Source of the DNA: Pseudomonas sp. MYb185
Lineage (GTDB): Bacteria > Pseudomonadota > Gammaproteobacteria > Pseudomonadales > Pseudomonadaceae
Assembly (NCBI RefSeq): GCF_002979975.1
Contig: NZ_PCQD01000005.1
Location: 254,071-318,070, forward strand
DNA: 64,000 nucleotides
Reading direction: 5' to 3'
In this document: piece after piece, positions 55,486 through 63,869 of the stretch
Position numbering within the stretch: position 1 is the stretch's first letter
Layout: each line of letters starts with the position of its first letter
The notes under the pieces: generated by a model
What the model saw: the letters and a program-made list of their open reading frames with translations, nothing else
The model's database searches: none
Told to the model about the DNA's origin: nothing
Position numbers and translations under genes: made by a program

Positions 55486-56124
55486 ATGTCGTTTCGCTTG
55501 CAACATTTCTCTTTGCTTGCCGCTGGGTGCGCGGTAGCTGTGTTGAGCGGCTGCGTGCAGCAGCCGGTGGCTCCCAGCCTGGCAGAGCAGTACCCGGACT
55601 CGCAGCAACTTGAGCTGCCCAGCTATCAGCCTATTGCCAATGACCTGTATGGCGAGCAGCAGCCTGATCAGCTGGAGGTGCTGCGCACTGGTCGCTATAC
55701 GCTAGTCTCGACGGCGGCCCAGGTGGGGCAAAGTAATCTGCTGGAGCAGACCGTGCAGGTGCGGATTCCTACCAGGTTGAAAGCGACTGTTGCAGATGGG
55801 GTGAAACATACCCTGGATCGCTCGGGTTATCAGCTATGTTCGGACAAGGGCAAGCCCGCCCTGGAAACCTTGTTCAGCCGTCCTTTACCGGCAGCACATT
55901 ATGAGCTGGGGCCGATGCCACTGCATGCGGCGCTTCAGCTACTCGGTGGGCCAAGCTATCAGTTGCAGGTCGAGCCGGTTAAAAGAGAGGTGTGCTTTGG
56001 ACTGCGGGTAGCCACATTGAGGCAGGCAAGTACGAATACGGACGCTGCTGTTCTGGCCGCTCCTGCACCTGCGCAGGTGTCACCCGTACCGGACAGTCCC
56101 TCGCTGGGTGGAGGTCAGCCATGA
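55486..56124 (+). CDS. PilL-like lipoprotein (TIGR03748 family)
   Basis: First gene of the transfer block. A 212-residue lipoprotein with signal and lipobox AVLSGC, a secretin/TcpQ-like domain (VRIPTRLKATVADGVKHTLD, then PMPLHAALQLLGGPSYQLQV) and an Ala/Pro-rich tail. In this element family the homologue belongs to the conjugation or type IV pilus-like apparatus. It overlaps the next gene. Confidence 0.8.
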   Translation: MSFRLQHFSLLAAGCAVAVLSGCVQQPVAPSLAEQYPDSQQLELPSYQPIANDLYGEQQPDQLEVLRTGRYTLVSTAAQVGQSNLLEQTVQVRIPTRLKATVADGVKHTLDRSGYQLCSDKGKPALETLFSRPLPAAHYELGPMPLHAALQLLGGPSYQLQVEPVKREVCFGLRVATLRQASTNTDAAVLAAPAPAQVSPVPDSPSLGGGQP

Positions 56125-56753
56125 TGCGGCGGGGTGTACTGGCCGGTATCGCACTTCTGGTCTTGGGTGGTTGCTCAGGGGCAGACGATGCCGCGTTGCT
56201 TGCCCGCCTGGGCGAGTACGAAACGCGGCTGGAAACACTGGATCAGCAACTGCTGGAAAGCAGTGAAAGCTATGCGCGGGATCAGGAGAACTTACACGAT
56301 AGGGTTGTTGGCTTGGTCGCTGAGTACAGCGGTCAGTTGATTGATCTCCTTGATCAGATCACCGGAATGCAGGCGACGGTGAATGAGCTGGGCGAGCAGC
56401 AGAGCAAACAGGACCTTCTGATAGCCAGCCTGAAAGAGGAGGTTGAACAACTTGAGTCACAGCTGGCCAGGCTGCAGACCGTCCGCACTACCCAGAGTGC
56501 CCCAGTTCAGCGCCGTGCAGCCCCCAAGCAGGAACCAGCCAAACCCGTAACACCAGCCTTTGATGTAACCGGCATCGAGTTGCGAGGTGGGCGACCTTTT
56601 GTGGCGGTGGCATCGCACAGTGCTCAGTCCCTCAATGAGGTGCAGTTACTGGAAGTGGGAGATACTTTCTCGGGGTGGAGGGTATCCCGTGTTGGGGACC
56701 AGGCCGCTGAATTCGTGTCTGGCACTGGAACTGTCGAACTGACAGTGCAGTAG
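56121..56753 (+). CDS. Transfer-region lipoprotein with coiled coil
   Basis: A 210-residue protein: lipoprotein signal MMRRGVLAGIALLVLGGCSG, a long coiled coil (about residues 25-125, repeated LxxLxxQ patterns such as LETLDQQLLESSESYARDQE), a Pro/Lys linker, and a small C-terminal beta domain (GIELRGGRPFVAVASHSAQS). It probably spans the periplasm. The ATG at 56121 overlaps the PilL-like stop. Confidence 0.75.
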   Translation: MMRRGVLAGIALLVLGGCSGADDAALLARLGEYETRLETLDQQLLESSESYARDQENLHDRVVGLVAEYSGQLIDLLDQITGMQATVNELGEQQSKQDLLIASLKEEVEQLESQLARLQTVRTTQSAPVQRRAAPKQEPAKPVTPAFDVTGIELRGGRPFVAVASHSAQSLNEVQLLEVGDTFSGWRVSRVGDQAAEFVSGTGTVELTVQ

Positions 56754-56762
56754 GAGGTAGAG

Positions 56763-57500
56763 ATGGTCAACCCGTTGAAGGTGCGGCCTGGACGCTGGGG
56801 ATGTGGGCTGATAATGCTGGCATTGGCATTCCAACTCCAGGCTCAGACAGAACAGACTCGGCAGCAGGATCTCAATCTTGATCAATCGAAAAACGTTGAA
56901 ACCCAGATCATTGAACGCCGAACCAAAGCTGCCGAGTGGGGGCTTACGGATGAGGAGTGGGAGCGCTACGAGTCCTTGATGGCTGGTCGTCGCGGCATCC
57001 TGTCGCCAGGGCTTGATCCTCTGACCGCGCTGGGGGTGGAGGCTCGTACAGATCAAGAGCGCCGCCGCTACGCTGAGCTACAGGCCCGCTTCGAGTACGA
57101 GCGCATCGAGCGGGAGCTGGCCTACCAGCGTTCGTATGACGAGGCAATTCAGCGTATAGCCGGGGATCAGCCCCGCGTGTCGACCTTCACGATGCGACCT
57201 GAATCAACAGTGGGGATGGGCTCCTTGAGCCAGGCTGCTGGTCCAGTGCGTTATGACGTTGTGGTTGCACTGTCAGATTGTGCGGCTTGCGACAGCACTG
57301 TACGAGACCTGGTGGCAGAGGGGCGGGCAATCAACATCTGGGTGACCGACAGCGACGGTGATGACGGAAAAATCCGGCGCTGGGCTACCAGCCTTGGGAT
57401 CCCGGTGGAGAGAGTGACCAGTGGTTCCGTTACGCTGAACCATGGAGCCACTTTGGATATGACCGGGCAATCCCTGCCTGTCGTCCGCCTGCGGCAGTGA
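56763..57500 (+). CDS. TIGR03759 family integrating conjugative element protein
   Basis: A 245-residue exported protein with signal peptide (LIMLALAFQLQAQ). The mature part has the conserved AAEWGLTDEEWERYESLMAG and GILSPGLDPLTALGVEARTD, and a C-terminal thioredoxin-like half with SDCAACDST (CxxC). The family is specific to these elements and may help disulfide or assembly steps of the transfer machine. AGGAGG precedes the ATG. Confidence 0.85.
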   Translation: MVNPLKVRPGRWGCGLIMLALAFQLQAQTEQTRQQDLNLDQSKNVETQIIERRTKAAEWGLTDEEWERYESLMAGRRGILSPGLDPLTALGVEARTDQERRRYAELQARFEYERIERELAYQRSYDEAIQRIAGDQPRVSTFTMRPESTVGMGSLSQAAGPVRYDVVVALSDCAACDSTVRDLVAEGRAINIWVTDSDGDDGKIRRWATSLGIPVERVTSGSVTLNHGATLDMTGQSLPVVRLRQ

Positions 57501-57503
57501 ATC

Positions 57504-58187
57504 ATGCGAAAGCACCTGCCTGCCGCCTTGGCGTATGTTGTCTGTTCGGCGCTCAGTGCTTCTCTGGTTTGTGCGCAGACAGTTGACAGGCTTGATCCAG
57601 TCGTATTTGAGAGGATTGCCGAACGGCATGGGGTGCCGGCGGATGTATTGTACGCCCTGGCCCGCACTGAATCAGGTCGCACTCAGAAGGGCGAGCATAA
57701 GCCGTGGCCCTGGACGCTGAATATTGCCGGGCAGGGCAGGTATTTCAATTCCCGCGCTGAGGCGTGTAGTGCCTTGAGAGCGGCTCTGGAACATACCAGG
57801 TTGATCGATGTCGGTGTTGCCCAGCTCAATATTCGCTGGAACCCCGAGCTGTTTGGTGCCGGGAAGCGATTTTCCGATCCTTGTGCGGGGCTCGACCCGC
57901 AACACAATCTTGATGCTGCTGCCGCCATCTTGCGCTCCCACTTCGATGATACGGGGCATTGGTTGACTGCGGTCGGGCGCTATCACCGCCCTGCAGGAGG
58001 GGAGGCTGCTCATTACTATGCCAGGGCGGTAGCATCCCGCCTGGCTCCTCGCTCCAGTCCGTCGGCGTACCGTTCTGCCGGCTCTTCCGCCGCTTCACAT
58101 TCCAGCCCTGTCCCCCCACAAACAGCCATCGCGCCCACGCACTGGATCGCTCCTGTTGCGATGGTCTGGATTTCTTCTGGAGATTGA
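57504..58187 (+). CDS. Transfer-associated lytic transglycosylase (SLT domain)
   Basis: A 227-residue periplasmic enzyme that opens peptidoglycan for the transfer channel. Signal peptide, then an SLT domain with catalytic Glu in LYALARTESGRTQKG, VGVAQLNIRWNPELF and AVGRYHRPAGGEAAHYYARA. The C-terminus is Ser/Ala/Pro-rich. It lies four bases after the preceding gene. Confidence 0.88.
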   Translation: MRKHLPAALAYVVCSALSASLVCAQTVDRLDPVVFERIAERHGVPADVLYALARTESGRTQKGEHKPWPWTLNIAGQGRYFNSRAEACSALRAALEHTRLIDVGVAQLNIRWNPELFGAGKRFSDPCAGLDPQHNLDAAAAILRSHFDDTGHWLTAVGRYHRPAGGEAAHYYARAVASRLAPRSSPSAYRSAGSSAASHSSPVPPQTAIAPTHWIAPVAMVWISSGD

Positions 58188-58189
58188 AT

Positions 58190-58738
58190 ATGTATTTGAC
58201 GCTTCATTTCGTACGAGCTTTTGCTGCCGGATGCTTGGTGACCATGTCCTGGTCATGCGCTGCTTTAGCCCAGCCGGCAGGCTTGCCAAGCCTCACTATT
58301 GTGGCGGATCTGGGTGGAGAGCCGGCGCGGCCTTACTTTGTGGCTATTGGAGGGGCCGGGGTTTCCGAGTATGAGGGAGTTCAGGCTGCACGCACCGCGC
58401 CGTACTCCGTTGACGATATGTTGCCCGTGTCAACGCCCAGTCTGAGCCCGGGCCGGGTCGAGCGCCGTGCCCTGTCCATGCCACCCGCATTCCAGCCGCT
58501 GTTTATCGTTGGAGATGACCCTCTGAGCCTGAGTTGGCTTGCTGCCAGGGGGCCATCATTATCGCAGATGGGAGCCAGCGGTCTGGCGGTCAACGTGCAA
58601 ACGGCTGAGTCATTGCGGTCGCTGCAGGAGCTGGTGCCAGACCTGCGCATAGATCCTGTTCCTGGTGATGACCTGGCCAACCGATTGGGTCTGACACATT
58701 ACCCGGCTCTGATTACGGCTACGGGGGTGGAGCAGTGA
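58190..58738 (+). CDS. TIGR03765 family integrating conjugative element protein
   Basis: A 182-residue exported protein (MYLTLHFVRAFAAGCLVTMS, then SCAALAQPAGLPSLTIVADL) with the conserved SVDDMLPVSTPSLSPGRVER and a C-terminal thioredoxin-fold-like LAARGPSLSQMGASGLAVN region. The frame upstream of 58190 continues from the transglycosylase region, but GGAGA and the signal peptide fix this start. Part of the transfer operon; function unknown. Confidence 0.82.
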   Translation: MYLTLHFVRAFAAGCLVTMSWSCAALAQPAGLPSLTIVADLGGEPARPYFVAIGGAGVSEYEGVQAARTAPYSVDDMLPVSTPSLSPGRVERRALSMPPAFQPLFIVGDDPLSLSWLAARGPSLSQMGASGLAVNVQTAESLRSLQELVPDLRIDPVPGDDLANRLGLTHYPALITATGVEQ

Positions 58739-59262
58739 TGGATTGCCTTGATCTGGAGCTGCCGAAAGAGGCGTTTACCAGCCTTGAATTGCCGACGATT
58801 GACAGGCCCTTTGCAGTCGGTGAACAGGCTCATGTGTTATGGCTTTGCCGTGCCATGTGGATAGCGCTACATGCCACGCAGCGAGAGGTGACCCCTGACG
58901 AACTGGTTGAGCAGCTGCGAACCCAGGATCAGGTGGATCAGCTTTGCATCGACTATGCGCAGTCCTTCTTGTCAGCACAGGATGCCGGAGCCTGGCCGCA
59001 AATCGTGGCATTGGTCGACAGCCTGTCGGAGCCTGCGTTGCCTGTAAGGTTCAAGCACAGAGATCGTCGTATCCCTGCCCTGAAGCTGTATATCGCTACG
59101 GCCGCTCAAAGGTCTGCATTGAAAACAGACGCTGTGTTCGCCGGCCTTACCACTCTGACTGATTATGACCCTGACCATTATCGCGCCCTGACCGCTGTGC
59201 TGGATCAGGATGGCTTGCCGATCGCCAAGGCTGCATTGTCCTTGTGGGAGGGCGATTCATGA
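58738..59262 (+). CDS. Conserved transfer-region protein upstream of traD, unknown function
   Basis: A 174-residue soluble helical protein (MDCLDLELPKEAFTSLELPT) without signal peptide. It has PALPVRFKHRDRRIPALKLY followed by short helices. It overlaps traD by four bases, so a role as cytoplasmic partner of the coupling protein is plausible. A GTG one codon upstream (58735) is an alternative start. Confidence 0.7.
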   Translation: MDCLDLELPKEAFTSLELPTIDRPFAVGEQAHVLWLCRAMWIALHATQREVTPDELVEQLRTQDQVDQLCIDYAQSFLSAQDAGAWPQIVALVDSLSEPALPVRFKHRDRRIPALKLYIATAAQRSALKTDAVFAGLTTLTDYDPDHYRALTAVLDQDGLPIAKAALSLWEGDS

Positions 59263-61499
59263 ATCAGCGACATCCGATGGAATCGTTGCTACGGCCTGCT
59301 GTAGAACTACAAACCGTATGGGTCTGTCTCGGGTGCGCGGTGTTGTGCATCTGGGCACCTTGGTCGGTGGCTTTGACCCCATCAATCGGGCTGGGAATGG
59401 CGGCGGGATTTCTGATCTATGGCGCGCATCGAGGTCGACAGGCGTGGATTATTCTCAGGTACCGCCGGAATATGCGCCGCTTGCCGCGCTTTGCGCTACG
59501 CAGCGAACAGATTCCGGTGAGCAGCCGGTATCTGTGGCTGGGCAAAGGCTTTCGTTGGGAAGCCAGACATACACAGCGTCTACATGAGGCCCAGCAGCCG
59601 AACACTCAGGTCTATGTGCAGCCATCAAGGTGGTACCGGCTGGCCAGGCGTCTGGAGATTGCGTTAGATCGCTACCGTGCTGCTCGCCTGCTGGTCAGGA
59701 TGCTCGCAGCTGACGTGCCGCTCAACCCTGTTCGACCGCTTCCTCCCGTTGGCGGGAATCCGGCTATTCATGCAGTGGAGTGGAAGGAGGAAGATGCTTG
59801 GATGCCACTTGGGGAGCGTGTCGGACACACTTTGGTCGAAGGAACCACGCGGGTAGGGAAAACGCGAATGGCCGAGGTGATGATTACCCAGGACATTCAT
59901 CGGCCCAGCAAGGATGTGGTGGTCTGTTTCGACCCAAAAGGCGATGCGGACTTGCTGGTGCGCATGTACATCGAGGCAGTGCGTGCTGGACGTCAGAATG
60001 AGTTCTATGTGTTCCACTTGGGCTGGCCCGGCCTGTCGGCGCGCTATAACGCGGTAGGTCGGTTTGGCAGGTTGTCGGAGGTGGCCACGCGGATTGCCAA
60101 CGCACTACCCAACGAGGGAAACAGCGCCGCATTCAGGGAGTTTGCCTGGCGGTTCGTCAATATCGTCAACCGGGCTCGGCACGCCCTTGGGCACCGGCCC
60201 AGCTATGAGCAGATCCTCACTGATGTCGTGAATATCGACGGCCTGCTTATCGAGTATGCCGAGCAGAAGCTGGAGGCGGCCGTACCTGGTGCGTGGGGAC
60301 ATGTAGCGGAGTTCGAGGGGCGATTGAACGACCGGAACTGGCCGCGTAACCTGATGGGGCGGGATAAGCGGGTAGTGGCCTTGATCCAATATCTGCAGTC
60401 GCCCGACGTGTCGATCAAGGACTCGGTGCTGGAGGGGCTGCTGTCAGCAGTACGTTATGACAAGACCTACTTTGACAAGATCGTGGCTTCGCTGCTGCCG
60501 CTGCTGGAGAAGTTGACCAGTGGGCGGATCAATGAGCTGTTGTCGCCGGATTACGATGACCTGGAGGACACTCGTCCCATCTTCGACTGGCTTCAGGTGA
60601 TCCGCAAACGAGGCATCGTCTATGTCGGGCTTGATGCGCTGAGTGACTTCGAGGTGGCCCAGGCTATTGGCAACTCCATGTTTGCCGACCTTGTCTCGGT
60701 GGCTGGGCACATCTACAAATTCGGTGTGGATGATGGGCTGCCGACCCCGGCCAGCGGCAAGATTGCCATCAACCTGCACTGTGATGAATTCAACGAGCTG
60801 ATGGGGCCGGAGTTCATTCCGTTGGTCAACAAGGGCGGGGGTGCCGGCATCCAGGTGACAGCCTACACACAGACCGTCTCTGACATCGAGGCCAAGATCG
60901 GCAGCGCCGCCAAAGCGGGGCAGGTCGTGGGTAACTTCAACAATCTCATCATGCTGCGGGTCAGGGAAGACAAAACCGCGGAACTGCTGACCAACCAACT
61001 GCGACAGGTGAATGTGCAAAGCCGTATGTTGGTGTCCATGGCTGCGGACAACAGTAACCCTGATTCCGATGTGGACTTCACCAGTTCGGGCGGGGATCGG
61101 ATCAGCACCGTACAGGTGCCCATGTTGGAGCCTGCCGACATCGTCAATCTGCCGAAAGGCCAGGCGTTTGCACTAATGGAAGGGGGGCAGTTATGGAAAA
61201 TTCGCATGCCGTTGCCGCTGCCGGATAAGGGCAAAGATGTTCCCGCATCAGTATCGGATATTGCTGCAGGCATGCGTCGACAGTACAACACTGGCGAGCG
61301 CTGGTGGGAGGCGGTGGCCCCGCCGCCGGTGGAAATCGATCCGGAGCTGCGCAGGGCGTTCGATAGCTTTGCCGCTGCGAACCCTCAGCCACTTGGTGAA
61401 CAGGGGCTTGCCGCAAATGAAGGAGCCAGGGAAAGTGCTGTGAGGGTGGCTCTGGATGACTCCGTAGCGAACACAGCGGAGGTCCACGGCGATGGCTGA
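59259..61499 (+). CDS. traD: Type IV coupling protein TraD (SXT/PFGI-type)
   Basis: A 746-residue ATPase that links the relaxosome to the transfer channel. Two N-terminal hydrophobic segments (about residues 20-65) anchor it; Walker A is EGTTRVGKTRMAEV at about residue 193-206 (note Thr-Arg in the loop); Walker B is INLHCDEFNE at about residue 503; AYTQTVSDIEAKIG and LRVREDKTAELLTNQL are coupling-protein motifs. ATG 59259 overlaps the previous stop, with GGGAGGG upstream. The C-terminus is acidic. Confidence 0.92.
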   Translation: MNQRHPMESLLRPAVELQTVWVCLGCAVLCIWAPWSVALTPSIGLGMAAGFLIYGAHRGRQAWIILRYRRNMRRLPRFALRSEQIPVSSRYLWLGKGFRWEARHTQRLHEAQQPNTQVYVQPSRWYRLARRLEIALDRYRAARLLVRMLAADVPLNPVRPLPPVGGNPAIHAVEWKEEDAWMPLGERVGHTLVEGTTRVGKTRMAEVMITQDIHRPSKDVVVCFDPKGDADLLVRMYIEAVRAGRQNEFYVFHLGWPGLSARYNAVGRFGRLSEVATRIANALPNEGNSAAFREFAWRFVNIVNRARHALGHRPSYEQILTDVVNIDGLLIEYAEQKLEAAVPGAWGHVAEFEGRLNDRNWPRNLMGRDKRVVALIQYLQSPDVSIKDSVLEGLLSAVRYDKTYFDKIVASLLPLLEKLTSGRINELLSPDYDDLEDTRPIFDWLQVIRKRGIVYVGLDALSDFEVAQAIGNSMFADLVSVAGHIYKFGVDDGLPTPASGKIAINLHCDEFNELMGPEFIPLVNKGGGAGIQVTAYTQTVSDIEAKIGSAAKAGQVVGNFNNLIMLRVREDKTAELLTNQLRQVNVQSRMLVSMAADNSNPDSDVDFTSSGGDRISTVQVPMLEPADIVNLPKGQAFALMEGGQLWKIRMPLPLPDKGKDVPASVSDIAAGMRRQYNTGERWWEAVAPPPVEIDPELRRAFDSFAAANPQPLGEQGLAANEGARESAVRVALDDSVANTAEVHGDG

Positions 61500-62190
61500 A
61501 GATGCACGGGTGCGGACGGCTGAAAAGAAGCGCACCGGGGCAGTGTCGAAACTGTTTTCCCTGCCATTCAAGGTCGTGGGCGTTGTGTTGGTCTCTATCC
61601 TGATTTCTGTAGGGATTGAATGGGCGGGGATCTACCTTGCCTGGTGGGCCTTGCCAGGAGCTGAGCATGCCGAGATGGTGATGCGCCAAGAGATGCGCTG
61701 GCTGGATACCAACTTCTCTCGTTCACTTATGGTGTCGGATCCGGTGCAGTTTGCGGGGCAGGCTCTCGCTGCGGTGAACGACTGGCTGTTCATTCGGACC
61801 GGCATTGCCGGGTGGGCGCATGAAACCACCAGTGGCGGTTGGGCGGGGGCAATCAAGCAGTACGTGATGGCTGCGATGTACGTCACGTTGATGACCCTGA
61901 CGCGCTGTGTGATCCTCGTGCTGACCAGCCCCTTGTTTCTGCTGGCAGCCCTGGTTGGGTTTGTCGATGGCCTGGTGTTGCGCGATCTGCGCCGTTTTGG
62001 GGCAGGGCGTGAGAGTGCCTTCATCTACCACCATGCCAAGCGAACCGTTGTGCCGGTATTTCTGATCGGCTGGCTGATCTATCTGAGTCTGCCCTTTGCG
62101 ATACATCCCAACCTGTTCTTGTTGCCCTGTGCGGCCTTGTTCGGGTTTTTGATTGCTGTGGCTACCAGTACATTCAAGAAGTATCTTTGA
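61492..62190 (+). CDS. TIGR03747/DUF4400 family conjugative element membrane protein
   Basis: A 232-residue inner-membrane protein with about four to five helices, a basic N-terminus and the conserved GFVDGLVLRDLRRFGAGRES and YHHAKRTVVPVFLIGWLIYL segments. It overlaps traD by 8 bp. It probably belongs to the mating-pair complex. The next gene of the conserved order is displaced by an inserted element. Confidence 0.85.
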   Translation: MAEDARVRTAEKKRTGAVSKLFSLPFKVVGVVLVSILISVGIEWAGIYLAWWALPGAEHAEMVMRQEMRWLDTNFSRSLMVSDPVQFAGQALAAVNDWLFIRTGIAGWAHETTSGGWAGAIKQYVMAAMYVTLMTLTRCVILVLTSPLFLLAALVGFVDGLVLRDLRRFGAGRESAFIYHHAKRTVVPVFLIGWLIYLSLPFAIHPNLFLLPCAALFGFLIAVATSTFKKYL

Positions 62191-62212
62191 TATGGAGAAT
62201 CGGGGTCGGAGT

Positions 62213-63154
62213 TTAGGTTCTGTACGAAAGGTATTACTGTAGGCGCTGCGCACTAGACAGTTTGAAAAATACAGTTGTGGTCGTTCATTGGGCTCAATAT
62301 TGGATGAGAGGGCAGAGTCGATGGCTTTACACAGCAAGGATCGTCTATAAATGCATACTCAGCTCTTAAAGTCAGCCGAACAGGTAGGATGTCGATGAGA
62401 CAGAATGAGATAGACGATATTGCGAAGGCAGCAGAAGGGGATGCCAACGCCTTGATGCGCATAGAGCGGCGAGACGTCATACGTAAAATGGTTCAGGAAG
62501 CGCGCCGCGATCGTCTGAAGGACGCTACGCCTGCTTGGTCCGACCTAAAAGCGATCAAAGCTATTTACCAGCAAGCACGTCGCCAAACATTGGAGACTGG
62601 AATTAAGCACGAAGTTGATCATATCCTACCTATTCAGGGTAAGAAGGTATGTGGGCTACATGTTCCCAGTAATCTTAGAGTAATTACCAAGGCAGAGAAT
62701 GCTCGTAAGCGTTCGAAGCATGGTGATGAGGATGTGGCTGGATTCCTCTCTACGAAAGGCTATGAGGTAGTGTACGGCAGTCGTAAACTGAATCACGCAA
62801 TAAAGACAGGAAAAGCAGTGGTCGTATATACGGGACTCGGCGAGTGGTTTCGTATCTATGCAGATCATGGCGAGCTTGTTATGTCGAGCATTGCAGAAAG
62901 TGACCTGAAGTCAGAAGTTCTTATAAGAAAGAAAGCTAAGGATTGAATTCCGAGGTTCAGTACGATTAATCGATGCGAAGCAGAATAGCCACCATGATTG
63001 GTGAGGAACACACACGGCAAGGTGCGACGAACTCCCAGCCCCCAGCATGGGGGCTGATCAAGGATTCTCCTTCCAGGGCCCAGAAGATGGGCTGGCCTCG
63101 CCTGTGATGACTACTCTGTGGAGTCCACGGCAATATTTTTCGTATAGAACCTAA
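62213..63154. mobile_element. TIR-bounded 0.94-kb insertion carrying an HNH gene
   Basis: Left end TTAGGTTCTGTACGAAAGGT (62213 on) and the reverse complement of the right end, TTAGGTTCTATACGAAAAAT (from 63154), match over 23 bp with three differences. Reading in from the TA dinucleotides, the ends are GGTTCT and AGAACC with TA on each side. The only gene inside is an HNH-nuclease-like one; no transposase is present. The block interrupts the usual order TIGR03747-RAQPRD and is more AT-rich than the flanks. Confidence 0.65.
62395..62946 (+). CDS. HNH endonuclease-like protein
   Basis: A 183-residue basic protein. The N-terminal helical region (EIDDIAKAAEGDANALMRIE) leads into an HNH core: KHEVDHILPIQGKKVCGLHV with the conserved D-H-I-x-P, then NLRVITKAENARKRSKH with the late Asn and His. 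The C-terminal part (VVVYTGLGEWFRIYADHGEL) is unlike known domains. ATG 62395 with TAGGA is preferred to 62389. It lies between the inverted ends of a probable mobile element. It may be a mobility, defence or toxin function; which is unknown. Confidence 0.7.
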   Translation: MRQNEIDDIAKAAEGDANALMRIERRDVIRKMVQEARRDRLKDATPAWSDLKAIKAIYQQARRQTLETGIKHEVDHILPIQGKKVCGLHVPSNLRVITKAENARKRSKHGDEDVAGFLSTKGYEVVYGSRKLNHAIKTGKAVVVYTGLGEWFRIYADHGELVMSSIAESDLKSEVLIRKKAKD

Positions 63155-63265
63155 GCCCCCTTACCGAATAAAACCCATCGCATTGCACTTAATGTTCTCT
63201 ATCGAATTGCCAGCTCGGAGCTTTGACACTGTAGCCAAAGCATCACACCGGGGGCCTCTTGGCAC
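62947..63265. other. Gene-free stretch: right end of the insertion and RAQPRD leader
   Basis: 319 bp without a supported gene. It contains the hairpin AGCCCCC-AGCAT-GGGGGCT (63037-63055), the right inverted end of the insertion (63132-63154), and about 110 bp of leader for the RAQPRD gene. No T-tract follows the hairpin, so read-through into the downstream transfer genes remains possible. Confidence 0.45.
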
Positions 63266-63613
63266 ATGTACCACTTTAAATCGTTGTTTCTTCCCATGCT
63301 GCTGTCGGCATCTGGCGCGCTTGCCAATGTGGTCTATGCGGCGGAGCCCTATGACGAAATCCAGCGTCGTGACCTTTCGCTGATCCAGGGCCAGCTCAAT
63401 CAGGTTGTGACTGTCCTGGATCGCCTGGAGGCGCGTCAGGCAGGCCAGGCCGGGCAGATCGACCTGTACCTGGATATTCCCCGCGTGCGCGCTGATGTGC
63501 ATGCCATTCAGCGCGGTCTGGATGAGTACCTATCCCCGTCACGTATGCCGCCACGGCGACTTGAGCCCATGGAAGACGATGTGGTTGGTCGCTACCTGGG
63601 ACAAAAGCCGTGA
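63266..63613 (+). CDS. RAQPRD family integrative conjugative element protein
   Basis: A 115-residue exported protein (signal MYHFKSLFLPMLLSASGALA) with the family region RRDLSLIQGQLNQVVTVLDR, then VRADVHAIQRGLDEYLSPSR. Named for its Arg-Ala-Gln-Pro-Arg-Asp-like motif; function unknown. It overlaps the next gene by four bases. Confidence 0.82.
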   Translation: MYHFKSLFLPMLLSASGALANVVYAAEPYDEIQRRDLSLIQGQLNQVVTVLDRLEARQAGQAGQIDLYLDIPRVRADVHAIQRGLDEYLSPSRMPPRRLEPMEDDVVGRYLGQKP

Positions 63614-63837
63614 CGCCAGGTGAAGCCTTCCAGGCCGGATCAGGGTTCGAGTCGCTAGATGTCTGGACGTTGATCGTTGGTGTGGGCTGCGTCGTGGTGC
63701 TGATTATCGCCGCATGGGTTCTGACTTCCTGTTATCGGGGGTGGGCAAAAAACAATCTTGATGGTGATGAGGCGCTGCATACAGCAATCAAGGCGATTCT
63801 CATCGTTGTGGTGATGTTCTGGATTCTGCTGTCGTGA
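63610..63837 (+). CDS. DUF3262/TIGR03758 family conjugative element protein
   Basis: A 75-residue membrane protein (GTG start; TPGEAFQAGSGFESLDVWTL) with two helices: GVGCVVVLIIAAWVLTS and the C-terminal AILIVVVMFWILLS. Its GTG overlaps the RAQPRD stop. Small pilin-like or channel subunits of this family are conserved in these elements. Confidence 0.83.
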   Translation: MTPGEAFQAGSGFESLDVWTLIVGVGCVVVLIIAAWVLTSCYRGWAKNNLDGDEALHTAIKAILIVVVMFWILLS

Positions 63838-63869
63838 GGATCCGCGTTTCTTAACTAAGGAGTGAATAC

